Origin: Bacteriovoracaceae bacterium
GTDB lineage: Bacteria; Bdellovibrionota; Bacteriovoracia; Bacteriovoracales; Bacteriovoracaceae
Direction: 5' to 3'
DNA length: 55,943 nt
Assembly (NCBI GenBank): GCA_025210745.1
Contig: JAOARC010000005.1
Location: 1 to 55,943 of the forward strand
The notes below the pieces were generated by a model. It was not told the DNA's origin and did not search any database. It saw only the letters and a list, made by a program, of their open reading frames with translations. This document shows, piece by piece, positions 8,602-18,531 of this stretch. A program made the position numbers and the translations under genes. The first letter of the stretch is position 1. Each line of letters begins with the position of its first letter.

Positions 8602-9796
8602 AATCTTCACCTCTTTTTTCAAAGTTTTGATATTGATCAAATGAAGGAAAGCCAGGAGAGAAAATAATATTTTTACCTGTGATGTTTAAGCTAATATAAG
8701 TAAAAATTTGATCTAAAGTTTCAAATGGTTTCGCCCCTAAAAGATTACTTAAATCAGCTGCCGCATCTCCAAAGCATAAAATTTGGTCTAAGGTATACTT
8801 TTTTAAGACATCGAATTCACTAATATCATCACTTCGTTTTTTTCCACCTAAGATAAGAACTATATCATTTTGATTTTCAAATGCATTAATCGCAGTAAGC
8901 GTCGAATTTAAATTAGTGCTTTTAGCATCATTATAAAATGAATTTTTATTAAATACTCCAGTATACTTAAGTCTAAAGTTTACCCCTGTAAAGCTATTAA
9001 CAAAGCTTTGGTTTATATCTCTATCATAAAAACCTAGCTCTTTTAAGACATCAAAAGCACAGGAAAAATTTAATGAATTATGTTCCCCTTTAACTAAAGA
9101 TTTAGTGTAATCATAGTCATGCTTTTCTATTTCTATCTTCTTTAGATTATCCTTAATACTAATTTTCTTATCACAAACGATCACTCCATCTTTTTGATTC
9201 ATATAAATCCGATGCTTAGCATTTTCATAATCTTCAAATGAGTCATATCTTTCCATATGATTAGGAGTTATATTTGTAATAATACTGATAAGAGGATTAA
9301 ATTTTTTGATTGTCTCTAACTGAAAACTAGACATCTCTAATACGATATAATCATATTTTTCTTTTTTTAATAGAACTTGCGAAAAAGGAATACCTATATT
9401 TCCACATAAAAATGACTTTTTACCATAGCTATTTAATAATTCATGAATCATTGTCACAGTCGTTGTTTTTCCATTAGATCCGGTAACTGCGATAATAGGA
9501 TAAGAGCATCTTCTATAGGCAAACTCTATTTCACTTATAATTTCGACATTATTCTTAATTGCATCTTTTAACACATCTTTTTTTACATCGATCCCTGGAG
9601 ATATGACGATTTGATCCACGCTAGCAAAAAGATTCTTTGCATCTTTTTCTTCTATACAAGTAAATGACTTATGAATATTGGCCTGCCAATCATTGCCTCT
9701 ATTAACTACATAAACATCATTTTCAATTTCATTATTCTCAAGATATTTTAAGACACTTCTAGCACTAATACCTAGACCATAGACAGCAATTTTCAT
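8567..9796 (-). CDS. murD: UDP-N-acetylmuramoyl-L-alanine:D-glutamate ligase
   Basis: Adds D-glutamate to UDP-MurNAc-L-Ala in cytosolic peptidoglycan synthesis. The start is the ATG at 9796, which opens the Rossmann motif MKIAVYGLGISARS; the in-frame extension upstream lies inside the preceding gene. The 409 residues are on the short side of the family. ATP loop AVTGSNGKTTT, GNIGIPF, MSSFQLE, ITPNHMERY, YNDAKSTN and SPGFPSFDQYQNF are all present. It sits last in a minus-strand operon, outside any division/cell-wall cluster visible here, and shares TGATG with the upstream deacylase. Confidence 0.92.
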   Translation of the reverse strand: MKIAVYGLGISARSVLKYLENNEIENDVYVVNRGNDWQANIHKSFTCIEEKDAKNLFASVDQIVISPGIDVKKDVLKDAIKNNVEIISEIEFAYRRCSYPIIAVTGSNGKTTTVTMIHELLNSYGKKSFLCGNIGIPFSQVLLKKEKYDYIVLEMSSFQLETIKKFNPLISIITNITPNHMERYDSFEDYENAKHRIYMNQKDGVIVCDKKISIKDNLKKIEIEKHDYDYTKSLVKGEHNSLNFSCAFDVLKELGFYDRDINQSFVNSFTGVNFRLKYTGVFNKNSFYNDAKSTNLNSTLTAINAFENQNDIVLILGGKKRSDDISEFDVLKKYTLDQILCFGDAAADLSNLLGAKPFETLDQIFTYISLNITGKNIIFSPGFPSFDQYQNFEKRGEDFNRLFLALIGN

Positions 9797-10782
9797 CAAA
9801 TTAACTTTTCCATAACATAGCCTAAGCAATCTTTTTTCATCACTTCAATATTTGTTGTGAGCATTGAAGGAATAAACATTTCTTTCACTCTATAACAATC
9901 ATCATGATAAATAAGATAGTTTGAAGTTACGTCATCACCTTCATCACTAATTACACAAAGATCATTTTTATTCATACTCTTTGCGATAAGTTGTCCCTTT
10001 AACATCGGTACAAAGTTAAATTTCTCAATAGCAGGATTAATTTTTAATTCTTTATCCTCATCACTAACAGTAATATCTCTGTTTTTATTAACTTTGATTG
10101 TTGCTACCGTATGATAAAGAGTAATTTCATCGCAACCATAATCATCTCTTAACTCGTCTAGATGAAGAACTTTTTTTACATAATTATAAACAGCCACTGT
10201 AGCTTCTGGAAAACCAGATTTTCCAGCTTCTATCGTAATAGATGGACAAATCTTACTAAAACAAAGAGAGTTAACACCATCTGGCTCTGTAAAATAAACA
10301 ACTTTCTTTTGAAATAAAGCCGCTAAATGATAGAACTTTCCAGATCTAACATTAATACAACCATAAAAGGGATTTGCCCCCGTATTATTATGTATATCAA
10401 TACTTGCAAATAAGTTCTTATTTTTTAAATACTCAATGACATCATTGGTTACCTGATGATACTTAGTATCTCCTTTACACCATACTCTATTAAAGTCTAC
10501 ATCATCGCTAGCAACCCTTTTGCCAAGACTAGTAGCTTCAATATTTCCAACAAAAATAATTAAATCTCTAGGAGGTCTTTTATCTTTATAATCATTCAAA
10601 AGTTTTTGTAAAACATAAAAACTAGTTGTTTCGTTTCCATGTAAAAGAGTTGTGACAAATAATGGATTTGGGATATCACCTTCAATATGAATTAAAGTTG
10701 GCCCTTCTAAAACCTTATTAATCTGTGTTATTTCACAGTCTATTAAATCTAATGGAATATAATCTAATATGCTTAACTTCAC
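9796..10782 (-). CDS. Succinylglutamate desuccinylase/aspartoacylase-family zinc deacylase
   Basis: An M14-type zinc hydrolase of the AstE/AspA family that removes acyl groups from amino acids or opens small amide bonds. From GTG 10782 it has 328 residues. The zinc ligands are H48 and E51 in LLHGNE and H131 in SIDIHNNTG, and the probable general base is E185 in ITIEAGKSG. GGGAG lies about six bases before this GTG, and the previous gene's stop overlaps it (TAGTG), so I prefer it to the GTG at 10794. The substrate cannot be read from the sequence. Its place between a GCS2-type ligase and MurD suggests a glutamyl or related amide. Confidence 0.8.
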   Translation of the reverse strand: MKLSILDYIPLDLIDCEITQINKVLEGPTLIHIEGDIPNPLFVTTLLHGNETTSFYVLQKLLNDYKDKRPPRDLIIFVGNIEATSLGKRVASDDVDFNRVWCKGDTKYHQVTNDVIEYLKNKNLFASIDIHNNTGANPFYGCINVRSGKFYHLAALFQKKVVYFTEPDGVNSLCFSKICPSITIEAGKSGFPEATVAVYNYVKKVLHLDELRDDYGCDEITLYHTVATIKVNKNRDITVSDEDKELKINPAIEKFNFVPMLKGQLIAKSMNKNDLCVISDEGDDVTSNYLIYHDDCYRVKEMFIPSMLTTNIEVMKKDCLGYVMEKLI

Positions 10783-12209
10783 TACAACTCCCACAAATGA
10801 ACAGGTAAACCACTTTTAGCATTATCAATATATTTTTGAGTTAATTCTTGAAAACGAGTTCCATACCTATGAACATAAGCCTTTTGCCAAATAGCTCCAT
10901 TAACTCCACTTTTTACTCGTCCCTGAATAATATCACCAATAAAGTAATCAATATCCTCTTGATTAATATTTCTTTTTTTAAGAGCATCTTTAACTGCTGG
11001 GACAATAACATCAAGCAACAATTTTTGAGTATCATAACTCTTACCATCAACCCAAATACATTTAGCGTAGTAACTTTGTTTTGCTGCCTTATAAAAATTT
11101 TCTTTTACATCTTTAAATTCAATACTATCTTTTATGTGAGAACTATAGGAATTTAAATAATCTACAAGCCCTAAAAAAAACATTGTATTAGCAATTGTAT
11201 CATCAATAGTTGGGCCAGAAGAAGCCACTCTTTGCTCAATCCTTAAACTTGGAATTCCATCATAAATTCCTATTATCGGCCGTGTCCATCTCCAAATTGT
11301 TCCATTATGAAAAGCAAGATGTTTCATATCACCGACCTTACAGTCGAAGCATTCTGGTAATAAAATAGGATAATCATAAACATTTTGCTCATAAAGTTCA
11401 AACAAACTTTCTTCAACAAAACCATGACCTAGTGTTACTCTTTTAACATCATCACCAAATATTTTGCTCTTGGAATTTAGATCAACAGACTTTTCAAAAC
11501 CAATAATTCTTGATTCATCCCATAACTCTTTGCCAAAAAAATAAGGAGAATTTGCACTGATCGCAACTAAAAAGGAACTTGCTATTAATGAACAATTATA
11601 ATAATTTGCTGCATTTTGATTGGTCACACCCAAGTGTATTTGCAAAGAAGTCGAAGCACACTCTGAAATAACAGAGTTCATAGATAACTTCAGCTCATCT
11701 TTACCTTCAAAGCTAAGATCTAAAGGTATATAATTTCTTTGCTTCATCACTTGCTCATTCATAACGCTATAACGATTATGAGGAGTCATAATATCATTTG
11801 ACAACATTGAGGGTCTAAGTGTTGGCAAGGTCCCACAAAAAAAAGGAGTGTCTTTTTTTGTTGCTTTTGCAAATTTTTGATAAATCCTATGCGTCTCATC
11901 TTGCAGTTCTCTAAAACAGTTTTTTGTATAGTTTAATGGCGATGAGTTGAATTCAAAGTTAAATCTAGAGATTTCCGGAACCACAAGTGGGTGCTTAAAG
12001 CTTTGTATATGATCATAGCCATCAAAGCTTGGAAGCATATTCTCATCAACAATCCAACCTTCGAGCTCAGCTCCAATCATAGGATCGTTCTTAGAAAAAA
12101 TATCATCATCAAACCAAGTCTTTAAAAGCTTTAGTTCATCTTTTAAATTTTTTTCGAATTTATCAAATTCTTCTTGTGAATAAATATTGGATGATGCTTC
12201 CTGCCCCAC
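10782..12209 (-). CDS. Glutamate-cysteine ligase family protein (GCS2 / carboxylate-amine ligase)
   Basis: A 475-residue ATP-dependent ligase of the glutamine-synthetase-like GCS2 group, which joins a glutamate (or similar) carboxylate to an amine. The metal/ATP acidic patch is GAELEGWIVD near residue 50, with ISRFNFEFNSSP around 90. Later come CASTSLQIHLGV and a run of basic and acidic residues (RIEQRVASSGPT). It starts at a GTG with AAGG upstream. The amine acceptor is unknown. It may make gamma-glutamylcysteine, but many relatives act on other amines. It is embedded between speD and an AstE-like deacylase. Confidence 0.8.
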   Translation of the reverse strand: MGQEASSNIYSQEEFDKFEKNLKDELKLLKTWFDDDIFSKNDPMIGAELEGWIVDENMLPSFDGYDHIQSFKHPLVVPEISRFNFEFNSSPLNYTKNCFRELQDETHRIYQKFAKATKKDTPFFCGTLPTLRPSMLSNDIMTPHNRYSVMNEQVMKQRNYIPLDLSFEGKDELKLSMNSVISECASTSLQIHLGVTNQNAANYYNCSLIASSFLVAISANSPYFFGKELWDESRIIGFEKSVDLNSKSKIFGDDVKRVTLGHGFVEESLFELYEQNVYDYPILLPECFDCKVGDMKHLAFHNGTIWRWTRPIIGIYDGIPSLRIEQRVASSGPTIDDTIANTMFFLGLVDYLNSYSSHIKDSIEFKDVKENFYKAAKQSYYAKCIWVDGKSYDTQKLLLDVIVPAVKDALKKRNINQEDIDYFIGDIIQGRVKSGVNGAIWQKAYVHRYGTRFQELTQKYIDNAKSGLPVHLWEL

Positions 12210-12224
12210 TTTATAATGCCTTTT

Positions 12225-12995
12225 CTAATACATATGAAATACTTCACGCATCTCTTCATAAAGATTTGCAAGTTTTTCATTTATATCAGGTTGATTTAAG
12301 TCTTTTTTATCAAAAATAAATTTTTCAGCACCAAAATCTTTTAACATCAGCTTTGTTTGCCAAATATTATCACGAGGCATATTTAAATCAGAATGGAACT
12401 CATAGTCTTTAAGAACTTCAGGCTTAATAAAATCTTTTATTGAATTAAAATATTCATCATTATAGATTTTCTTTCCATTATCAAGACGAGTATAGCCTCT
12501 TACAACATAATCAATAAAAACGACATCACACTCAAAGGCCTCAAATAAATAATTTATGGCCTGTAATGGAATAATGTCTCCACAAGTAGCGATATCAAAG
12601 TCGACTCTAAAAGTACAAATACCATCTGGATCTGAAGCATCTGGATAAGTATGACTTGTTAAGTGAGATTTTGTTAAGTGAGCTTTATATGAATTTCCAG
12701 TAACCTCTTCCCACTTCCCTCCTTGAACATCGCTCATAAGGGTCATAGTACTTGCACCCACTGGATCATAATCCATTTTTGACTCATTAATGATATCGGA
12801 CTTTATAATCTCACAAATATTTCTTGAGATTTCTAAAATACGCTGGGAAGAGTATTTTTCATTAATCCAGTTAATGTACTCTTCCTTTTGTTCTTCTCCG
12901 TAAGTGATACAAAAATCATACAGATTAAAACTTAAAATTTTTGTTAAGTTATTAAATCCAGATAATTTTATTTTTTCCTTAGCGGATAATGTCAT
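12225..12995 (-). CDS. speD: S-adenosylmethionine decarboxylase, E. coli (class 1A) type
   Basis: Makes decarboxylated SAM, the aminopropyl donor for spermidine. It has 256 residues and follows E. coli SpeD closely throughout: LSGFNNLTKILSFNLYDFC at the start, then DYDPVGAS, CTFRVDFDIATCGDIIPL, VRGYTR and a C-terminal LYEEMREV. The proenzyme is expected to cleave itself before S110 in AHLTKSHLTSHTYPD, and that serine becomes the pyruvoyl group. The start overlaps the mdh stop (TAATG). No spermidine synthase gene is in the window. Confidence 0.96.
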   Translation of the reverse strand: MTLSAKEKIKLSGFNNLTKILSFNLYDFCITYGEEQKEEYINWINEKYSSQRILEISRNICEIIKSDIINESKMDYDPVGASTMTLMSDVQGGKWEEVTGNSYKAHLTKSHLTSHTYPDASDPDGICTFRVDFDIATCGDIIPLQAINYLFEAFECDVVFIDYVVRGYTRLDNGKKIYNDEYFNSIKDFIKPEVLKDYEFHSDLNMPRDNIWQTKLMLKDFGAEKFIFDKKDLNQPDINEKLANLYEEMREVFHMY

Positions 12996-13981
12996 TAGAT
13001 TAGCCCTAACTCTTTAACTGTAGCTTTTTCGGCTCGTAGCTCATCTAAAGTCGCGTTAAATTTATCTGTTCCAAATTCATTATGAGCAACATTTTGGACA
13101 ACTTTAAGCTCACCATTTTCTACTCTACATGGAAAAGAAAAGATTAAGCCTTCATCAACACCGTATTGACCAGTTGAAGATAAACACATTGAAAATGTTT
13201 TTCCAGCAGGAGTATCATGAACGAGATTATATACGCCTTGAACACATGCATTTGCAGCACTAGCAGCACTTGAAGCTCCTCTTGCTTTAATAATTGCAGC
13301 ACCTCTTTTTTGAACTGTTGGAATAAAGCTTTCTTTAAACCAAACTTCATCACCAATTACATCATAAGCTGACTTTCCATTAATCTGAGCGTTATAAAAG
13401 TCTGGATATTGAGTTGCTGAGTGATTTCCCCAAATTGTCATATTAGAAACTTCAGTAGTATCAACACCTGCTTTTTGTGCTAACTGAGAAATAGCTCTAT
13501 TTTCATCTAAAGTTGTCATGGCAAAGAATCTATTCTTTGGAAGACCAGAGCTTTCCATTGCAATCAAGCAGTTTGTATTACATGGATTACCAACAACAAA
13601 TAATTTACAGTCATCAGCTCCGTGTGCTGCCATAGCTTTTCCTAATGGACCAAAAATTCCACCATTAACTTTTAGAAGATCAGATCTTTCCATTCCATCT
13701 TTTCTTGGAACTGCACCAATTGCTAAGATCCAGTTTGCATTTTTAAAAGCAACATCCATGCTATCAGTACATTCAATATTTTTTAATAAAGGAAATGCAC
13801 AATCATCTAATTCCATCTTTACACCTTCTAGAGCACCTAATGCTTGTGGTAATTCTAAAAGACCTAGATCAACTTCTGTATCTGGACCAAACATTTGCCC
13901 TGAAGCGATTCTAAATAAGATTGCATATCCGATTTGACCTGCTGCACCAGTAACAGCTACCTTTACTCTATTCTTAGCCAT
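12995..13981 (-). CDS. mdh: Malate dehydrogenase
   Basis: An NAD-dependent TCA-cycle enzyme interconverting malate and oxaloacetate. At 328 residues it is the lactate/malate-dehydrogenase fold, cytosolic-MDH-like branch: [19 protein letters not shown] nucleotide loop, [15 protein letters not shown] mobile substrate loop (the MER arginine pair), VVGNPCNTN, and catalytic His in [16 protein letters not shown] precedes the ATG. It is the first gene of the mdh-speD-GCS2-deacylase-murD unit, so its upstream region should hold the operon promoter. Confidence 0.96.
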   Translation of the reverse strand: MAKNRVKVAVTGAAGQIGYAILFRIASGQMFGPDTEVDLGLLELPQALGALEGVKMELDDCAFPLLKNIECTDSMDVAFKNANWILAIGAVPRKDGMERSDLLKVNGGIFGPLGKAMAAHGADDCKLFVVGNPCNTNCLIAMESSGLPKNRFFAMTTLDENRAISQLAQKAGVDTTEVSNMTIWGNHSATQYPDFYNAQINGKSAYDVIGDEVWFKESFIPTVQKRGAAIIKARGASSAASAANACVQGVYNLVHDTPAGKTFSMCLSSTGQYGVDEGLIFSFPCRVENGELKVVQNVAHNEFGTDKFNATLDELRAEKATVKELGLI

Positions 13982-14126
13982 AAATTTCTCCTTAAATTTA
14001 ATTTAAAACTAGTAAATTATAGATGATAGTGGGATTCTTGTAAATTGAGCAGCAAGTTATTTCCCTACAAAATAGACATATTGAGCTAAAAAACTCATAA
14101 TCAATAATATCGGAGTTTAAGTTAGA

Positions 14127-14648
14127 ATGAGTGATCAAAATAATAATAAAAATTTTAAGAAAAAAAAATATTACAAAAAGAAAAAGTCCCAAAACAGTTC
14201 TCCTAATGGACAAAAGAAGTCTGGTAATAAGAACCGAAGACCTAAGGCCATGAGTCCAGGAAAAGTTTTACAAAAATATGATAATTTATTAGAACAACAT
14301 CTTATCGCTAGAAAAAAATATTTTGAAATGTATGCCAGGGCTAAAGGCTCTACTCTAGATAAAATTACTAAAAACTATAATAAAACCCTTAAAGATGTCT
14401 TCAACTATAGAAACTCACTTAATGAGTGGCAAAAAGAAGCTTTAGATAAAAAGCTGGATCTTTATCCACAGGATAATCAGTTCTCCCAAGAACACGGACT
14501 TCCACTAGTTGGCGAAGTTGAATTAGAGGATAAAGAGTTTGATATTCATCTTCTTGAAAGCCAAACAGGACATAATTTTAGTGAAGATACTGAACAAAGT
14601 ACTGGAACTATGGATGATTATAATAAATACAAGGAAGGTTTATTATAA
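14127..14648 (+). CDS. Basic hypothetical protein
   Basis: A 173-residue protein. The first 45 residues are very rich in Lys, Asn and Ser (KKKKYYKKKK; SGNKNRRPKAM), probably disordered and nucleic-acid binding. A helical segment follows (SPGKVLQKYDNLLEQHLIARKKYF spread over about 47-72), then an acidic tail. The helical part vaguely recalls the DUF4167-type KYxxL/ARxxYF pattern, but I cannot confirm that. It is transcribed divergently from mdh and has its own terminator. It may bind RNA or DNA. Confidence 0.6.
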   Translation: MSDQNNNKNFKKKKYYKKKKSQNSSPNGQKKSGNKNRRPKAMSPGKVLQKYDNLLEQHLIARKKYFEMYARAKGSTLDKITKNYNKTLKDVFNYRNSLNEWQKEALDKKLDLYPQDNQFSQEHGLPLVGEVELEDKEFDIHLLESQTGHNFSEDTEQSTGTMDDYNKYKEGLL

Positions 14649-14649
14649 A

Positions 14650-14678
14650 AAAAGCCTTCTATTAACTAGAAGGCTTTT
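14650..14678 (+). terminator. Rho-independent terminator
   Basis: AAAAGCCTTCT (14650-14660) pairs with AGAAGGCTTTT (14668-14678) around a seven-base loop. Flanking A and T runs make it usable in both directions, for the basic protein gene to the left and the XRE gene to the right. Confidence 0.85.
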
Positions 14679-14707
14679 AAAAGTAATATAATAGTATTCG
14701 TCTGAAA

Positions 14708-15079
14708 CTAAGAGTTTGAAGTCATTTTATAACCAGAGTTTGCAACAAACTCTTGAGGTGTTGTGATCGTTTCATCTTTAGTTAAATGCAATGAATTTAA
14801 ATCTGAAGTATTAGCATCAGAAATTCTTAAATAGTTATTTAAGGTCTCATCATGATCTCTTAGTATTGCTTCTTTTAGCTCACTTGAGTCAATATCTAAA
14901 ACTTCTGAGACTCTTCCTAACATTTTAAGAGGAATGTTACACAAAGCCCTTTCAACATTAGAAATAAACTGTCCATTTTTATATCCTAACAAATGAGATA
15001 ACTCCGATTGAGAATATCCTTTTGGGTGCTGTAATCTTTTATTTCTAATTAAATGAGCAATATTTCTAAAACAACGCAT
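14708..15079 (-). CDS. XRE-family helix-turn-helix regulator
   Basis: A 123-residue protein. Residues about 6-62 form a Cro/C1-type HTH: LIRNKRLQHPKGYSQSELS, LLGYKNGQFISNVERA and ALCNIPLKMLGRVSEVL, with the conserved SQxELA-like first helix and ISNVE recognition helix. The rest is a short acidic tail without a recognisable sensing domain. The ATG follows AGGAGAG within two bases. It stands alone between two terminated units and may control itself through the AT-rich region upstream. Target genes are unknown. Confidence 0.8.
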   Translation of the reverse strand: MRCFRNIAHLIRNKRLQHPKGYSQSELSHLLGYKNGQFISNVERALCNIPLKMLGRVSEVLDIDSSELKEAILRDHDETLNNYLRISDANTSDLNSLHLTKDETITTPQEFVANSGYKMTSNS

Positions 15080-15367
15080 AACTCTCCTGCATAAATAAAT
15101 TGTGGTTATATATTAACTAGATTTTATAGAATGTCACGAGACAATTTCTTAAAAAACCTACTGCAAACATAATCCCATAGACACAAAAAAAATAAAGTTG
15201 AAAAAAAGATTTTTTTTTCTTGTGTTGCATCTTTTCAAGATAAAAGGACTCAAGATTATATTTGAATACGCCCTATTTATAAGCCTTTACAAAAATCAAG
15301 AATGAATATTCTTTTCCTATAAAATAAAAATTAGATAGTTTAATTAAGTATTAGTATCAAAAATATA
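15080..15367. other. AT-rich intergenic region with imperfect inverted repeat
   Basis: This stretch has no convincing gene. It holds the upstream region of the XRE gene and the downstream region of the guanine deaminase gene. ACACAA followed by A-rich sequence (15181 onward) is mirrored by T-rich sequence ending TTGTGT (15220-15225), an imperfect A/T-tract hairpin. It could be a terminator for guaD or a regulator site, but it is low-complexity and therefore weak evidence. Confidence 0.35.
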
Positions 15368-16657
15368 TCAATGAATTTTGTGGCCTAGGAAAAAAACGTC
15401 CTGTGCAAGTGCATCATATGCACTTCTATCATTTTTAGATGATTCTATTATTTTTTTGAGAATATTTTCACTATTTAAATTCTTGGCTGTAAGTTTTGGC
15501 ATATCAAACGAAACAAAGTTTGCTTCTTTACCTGTTAAAAAGTTACCTTTCTTTTTATCTAATTTTAAAATTTGCGCTCCTGACATTGTAGATCTAAATA
15601 AGGCTTTTACATAAGTAGCACCGCTAACCTTTGCTTTTTTATTTTGAGCTACAAATGATCTCATTACATCAAGCATAGATAGAAAAGGACCTCCACCAAT
15701 ATCAGAACCTAAGGCCCATCTAATATTGTTCTTTTCTACTAGTTTAAAATTAAATAAGCCAGATCCAAGACCAAGCTCTTTATGAGGAGCATTTGAAGTT
15801 GGACAATGAGCAATCGCAGTTTTTGTTTTACTTAAAGTAGCAAGCTCTTCTTTTGATAAATGAATACCATGGCCCATAATTGTTTTAGAACTAAGAACAC
15901 CACATTTTTTATAAATATCTGTATAGGTTTTAATTTTTTCAAAGCCTTTCATTTCTTTATAAATACTCGTTACAAAATCAATTTCATTTTTCGTTTCACT
16001 TAAATGTGTTTGAATAAATGATTTATTTTTCTTAGCAGCTTTTGCTGTATCACTCATAGTTACAGGATCTGTTGCAATGGCAAACCTTGGAGTAAGAGCG
16101 TATTTTTTCTTATACTTTTTTGATAACTTATCAGCTAATTTTGTGGCCTCTTTAGGTTTTTGAGTTAAAAACTTTGGAGAATTAATTGTCATTAAAACAT
16201 TTCCAATAACAAAGTCCCCTGTTGCATATTCAAAAGCATAATCAAGAGCATGTTCATGAATAGATGAATAACAAGCTCCACCTAATGTACCTGTTTTAAC
16301 GATTCTTTCAAAAAACTCTTTAGCCCTTTTTTTAGCATAAGTTTTATTTTTAAATCTATTTTCCGCCACAAAAGTATATTTATCTAGCCACTCTAAAAGG
16401 TTTGCTTTTGGCATCATTCTTACATCATCTTGAACCCAATGAAAGTGCATATCAAAAAATGTAGGCATGATAACTTTATCTGATAGATCTACAATATTTA
16501 CATTATCAAATTCTTTATAAAGTTTGGAAGCCTGTCCTATTTTTTCAATTACAAAACCATTATTTTTTGGTTTTAAGATCATCGCTCCATCTTTGATGAA
16601 TTCACATTTTTTATCACTTAATGGATTTAGAATATTTGCTAAAATAACTTTTTTCAT
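15368..16657 (-). CDS. guaD: Guanine deaminase
   Basis: An amidohydrolase that converts guanine to xanthine and ammonia in purine salvage. The 429 residues carry the metal and catalytic set: HxH in FFDMHFHWVQDD, HLSE in IQTHLSETK, the His in GHGIHLS and the Asp in LGSDIGGGP. The segments AIAHCPTSNAP and LGLGSGLF are typical of this deaminase. It is lysine-rich for the family. Its ATG overlaps the typA stop (TAATG), so it is translated from the typA transcript. It would help recover bases from degraded nucleic acid. Confidence 0.9.
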   Translation of the reverse strand: MKKVILANILNPLSDKKCEFIKDGAMILKPKNNGFVIEKIGQASKLYKEFDNVNIVDLSDKVIMPTFFDMHFHWVQDDVRMMPKANLLEWLDKYTFVAENRFKNKTYAKKRAKEFFERIVKTGTLGGACYSSIHEHALDYAFEYATGDFVIGNVLMTINSPKFLTQKPKEATKLADKLSKKYKKKYALTPRFAIATDPVTMSDTAKAAKKNKSFIQTHLSETKNEIDFVTSIYKEMKGFEKIKTYTDIYKKCGVLSSKTIMGHGIHLSKEELATLSKTKTAIAHCPTSNAPHKELGLGSGLFNFKLVEKNNIRWALGSDIGGGPFLSMLDVMRSFVAQNKKAKVSGATYVKALFRSTMSGAQILKLDKKKGNFLTGKEANFVSFDMPKLTAKNLNSENILKKIIESSKNDRSAYDALAQDVFFLGHKIH

Positions 16658-18474
16658 TATCTTTTTACAGACCTTTCATTAGCTTTTAATACTTTCTTTC
16701 TAATACGAACATTTTCAGGAGTTACTTCTACCCACTCATCATCATCAATCCAATCTAATGCCCACTCTAGTGTTCTTTTAGGTATTGGAGGTAAGATAAT
16801 ATTTTCATCTTTACCAGCTGTTCTTACACTTGTTAAATGCTTTGCTCTAATAACATTGATATTTAAATCATTTGGTCTTGTGTGCTCACCAACAACCATT
16901 CCTTCGTATACTTTTTCTCCAGGAAGTACGAATTGTTGTCCTGAAGATAATGTTTTAAACAAAGCATAACCAGTTGTTACACCAGGCTTATCAGCAATAA
17001 GAGCTCCATTTTGTCTTGCTAGCATTTTTCCAGCAAATGGTTCATAACCAGCAAAGTAAGAACTCATTAGTCCTTCACCTCTAGTATCTGTTAAAAACTT
17101 TGATCTATAACCAATAAGACCACGAGCTGGAACTTTAAATTCAATTCTAGTTCTTGTATCTCCAATTGGATTCATCGCAGCCATGATACCTTTTCTTGTA
17201 CCCATAGCTTCAGTAACTGCACCAGTTGATTCATTTGGAACATCAAATACAACATTTTCATATGGCTCTAATTTTGAACCATCCTCATTTTCTTTATATA
17301 GTACTTGTGGTCTTGAAATCATAAGCTCAAAACCAGCTCTTCTAATTTCTTCAAAAACGATTGCAACTTGAAGCTCTCCTCTTGCTTTTAAAACAAAAAC
17401 TTTTGGATCATCAGTTGCTTCATATTGAAGAGATACATTCTTTCTAATAGCATCTTGTAAAAATTCTTCTAACTTTCTTGAAGTTAGATACTCACCTTCT
17501 TGACCAGATAATGGAGATGTCGAAACTGATACTTGAACCGATACTGTTGGTGGATCAATTTCAATTCTTGGTAGAGCTTCTGGGTTAGCTAGATCAGCAA
17601 TAGTATCACCAATAAAAGCATCGTTTACACCAGATAAGATTACAATCTCTCCAGCTTCAGCGCTTGGAACTTCTTTAAACCCTAGTCCATCAAAAATCTG
17701 AATTTTACCGATTTTAACTTGCTTAGGTTTTTCCATATCTCTTCCATACCACATAAAAGAAGTATTCTCGAGCATTGTACCTGCATGAATTCGACCAATC
17801 ATAAGTGTTCCAAGATACTTAGAGTATGAAAGGTTTGTAACTAACATTTGAAGAGGTTTCGTTTTATCAAGCTGAGCTAGTGGATAAAAGTCTCCGACAA
17901 AAAAGTCTAATACAGGAGTAAGGTCTCCATCCCTTTTATCTGGATCGTTTGAAGCATAACCATCTCTTCCTGATCCATAAAACACTGGAATATCTAAATC
18001 AAAATCTTCAAGTCCAACAAGATCTACTAACTCTAAAATTAAATCTTCTACTTCACCTTTAACTTCTTCATGTCTTTGATCGTGTCTGTCGATCTTATTG
18101 ATCATAACTCCAATCTTAATTCCACGCTCAATTGCTTTTTGAAGAACAAACCTTGTTTGTGGAAGTGGACCTTCTGCTGCATCAACAAGTAATAAAACCC
18201 CATCAACCATCATTAAAGATCTTTCTACCTCTCCACCAAAATCGGCGTGGCCAGGAGTATCTAGTAAATTAATTTTATAATCTTTCCAATTGAAGGCACA
18301 GTTTTTTGCCGTAATTGTAATCCCACGTTCTTTTTCAAGCTCCCCTGAATCCATAACTCTTTCACTTACTTGCTCATGAGCTGCAAATAATCCAGACTGC
18401 TTTAAAAGTTCATCTACAAGAGTAGTTTTTCCGTGGTCAACGTGCGCGACGATAGCTATGTTTTTTAGCTTCAT
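16657..18474 (-). CDS. typA: Translational GTPase TypA/BipA
   Basis: A ribosome-associated GTPase involved in 50S assembly and stress adaptation. At 605 residues it is the normal length. G motifs: G1 [10 protein letters not shown]2 region [10 protein letters not shown]3 [15 protein letters not shown] and G4 NKIDRHD. EF-G-like domains III and V follow, then the family-specific C-terminal segment ([44 protein letters not shown] in part). The ATG at 18474 begins [16 protein letters not shown]. Confidence 0.97.
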   Translation of the reverse strand: MKLKNIAIVAHVDHGKTTLVDELLKQSGLFAAHEQVSERVMDSGELEKERGITITAKNCAFNWKDYKINLLDTPGHADFGGEVERSLMMVDGVLLLVDAAEGPLPQTRFVLQKAIERGIKIGVMINKIDRHDQRHEEVKGEVEDLILELVDLVGLEDFDLDIPVFYGSGRDGYASNDPDKRDGDLTPVLDFFVGDFYPLAQLDKTKPLQMLVTNLSYSKYLGTLMIGRIHAGTMLENTSFMWYGRDMEKPKQVKIGKIQIFDGLGFKEVPSAEAGEIVILSGVNDAFIGDTIADLANPEALPRIEIDPPTVSVQVSVSTSPLSGQEGEYLTSRKLEEFLQDAIRKNVSLQYEATDDPKVFVLKARGELQVAIVFEEIRRAGFELMISRPQVLYKENEDGSKLEPYENVVFDVPNESTGAVTEAMGTRKGIMAAMNPIGDTRTRIEFKVPARGLIGYRSKFLTDTRGEGLMSSYFAGYEPFAGKMLARQNGALIADKPGVTTGYALFKTLSSGQQFVLPGEKVYEGMVVGEHTRPNDLNINVIRAKHLTSVRTAGKDENIILPPIPKRTLEWALDWIDDDEWVEVTPENVRIRKKVLKANERSVKR

Positions 18475-18531
18475 TTGGTATTCTCCGATTTAAAAGATTT
18501 AAGGCCAGATTATGCTCTACAAAATGAACAA

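Noticed and set aside
10785..10794. Upstream GTG start for the deacylase at 10794
   Set aside because: It lies within the preceding gene, and the GGGAG ribosome site is placed correctly only for the GTG at 10782.
10848..11156. Plus-strand open frame opposite the GCS2 gene
   Set aside because: Shadow of a clear conserved gene; composition follows the antisense of that gene.
15181..15225. Operator or terminator formed by A/T tracts
   Set aside because: Imperfect low-complexity complementarity is common in DNA this AT-rich; kept only as a note on the intergenic region.
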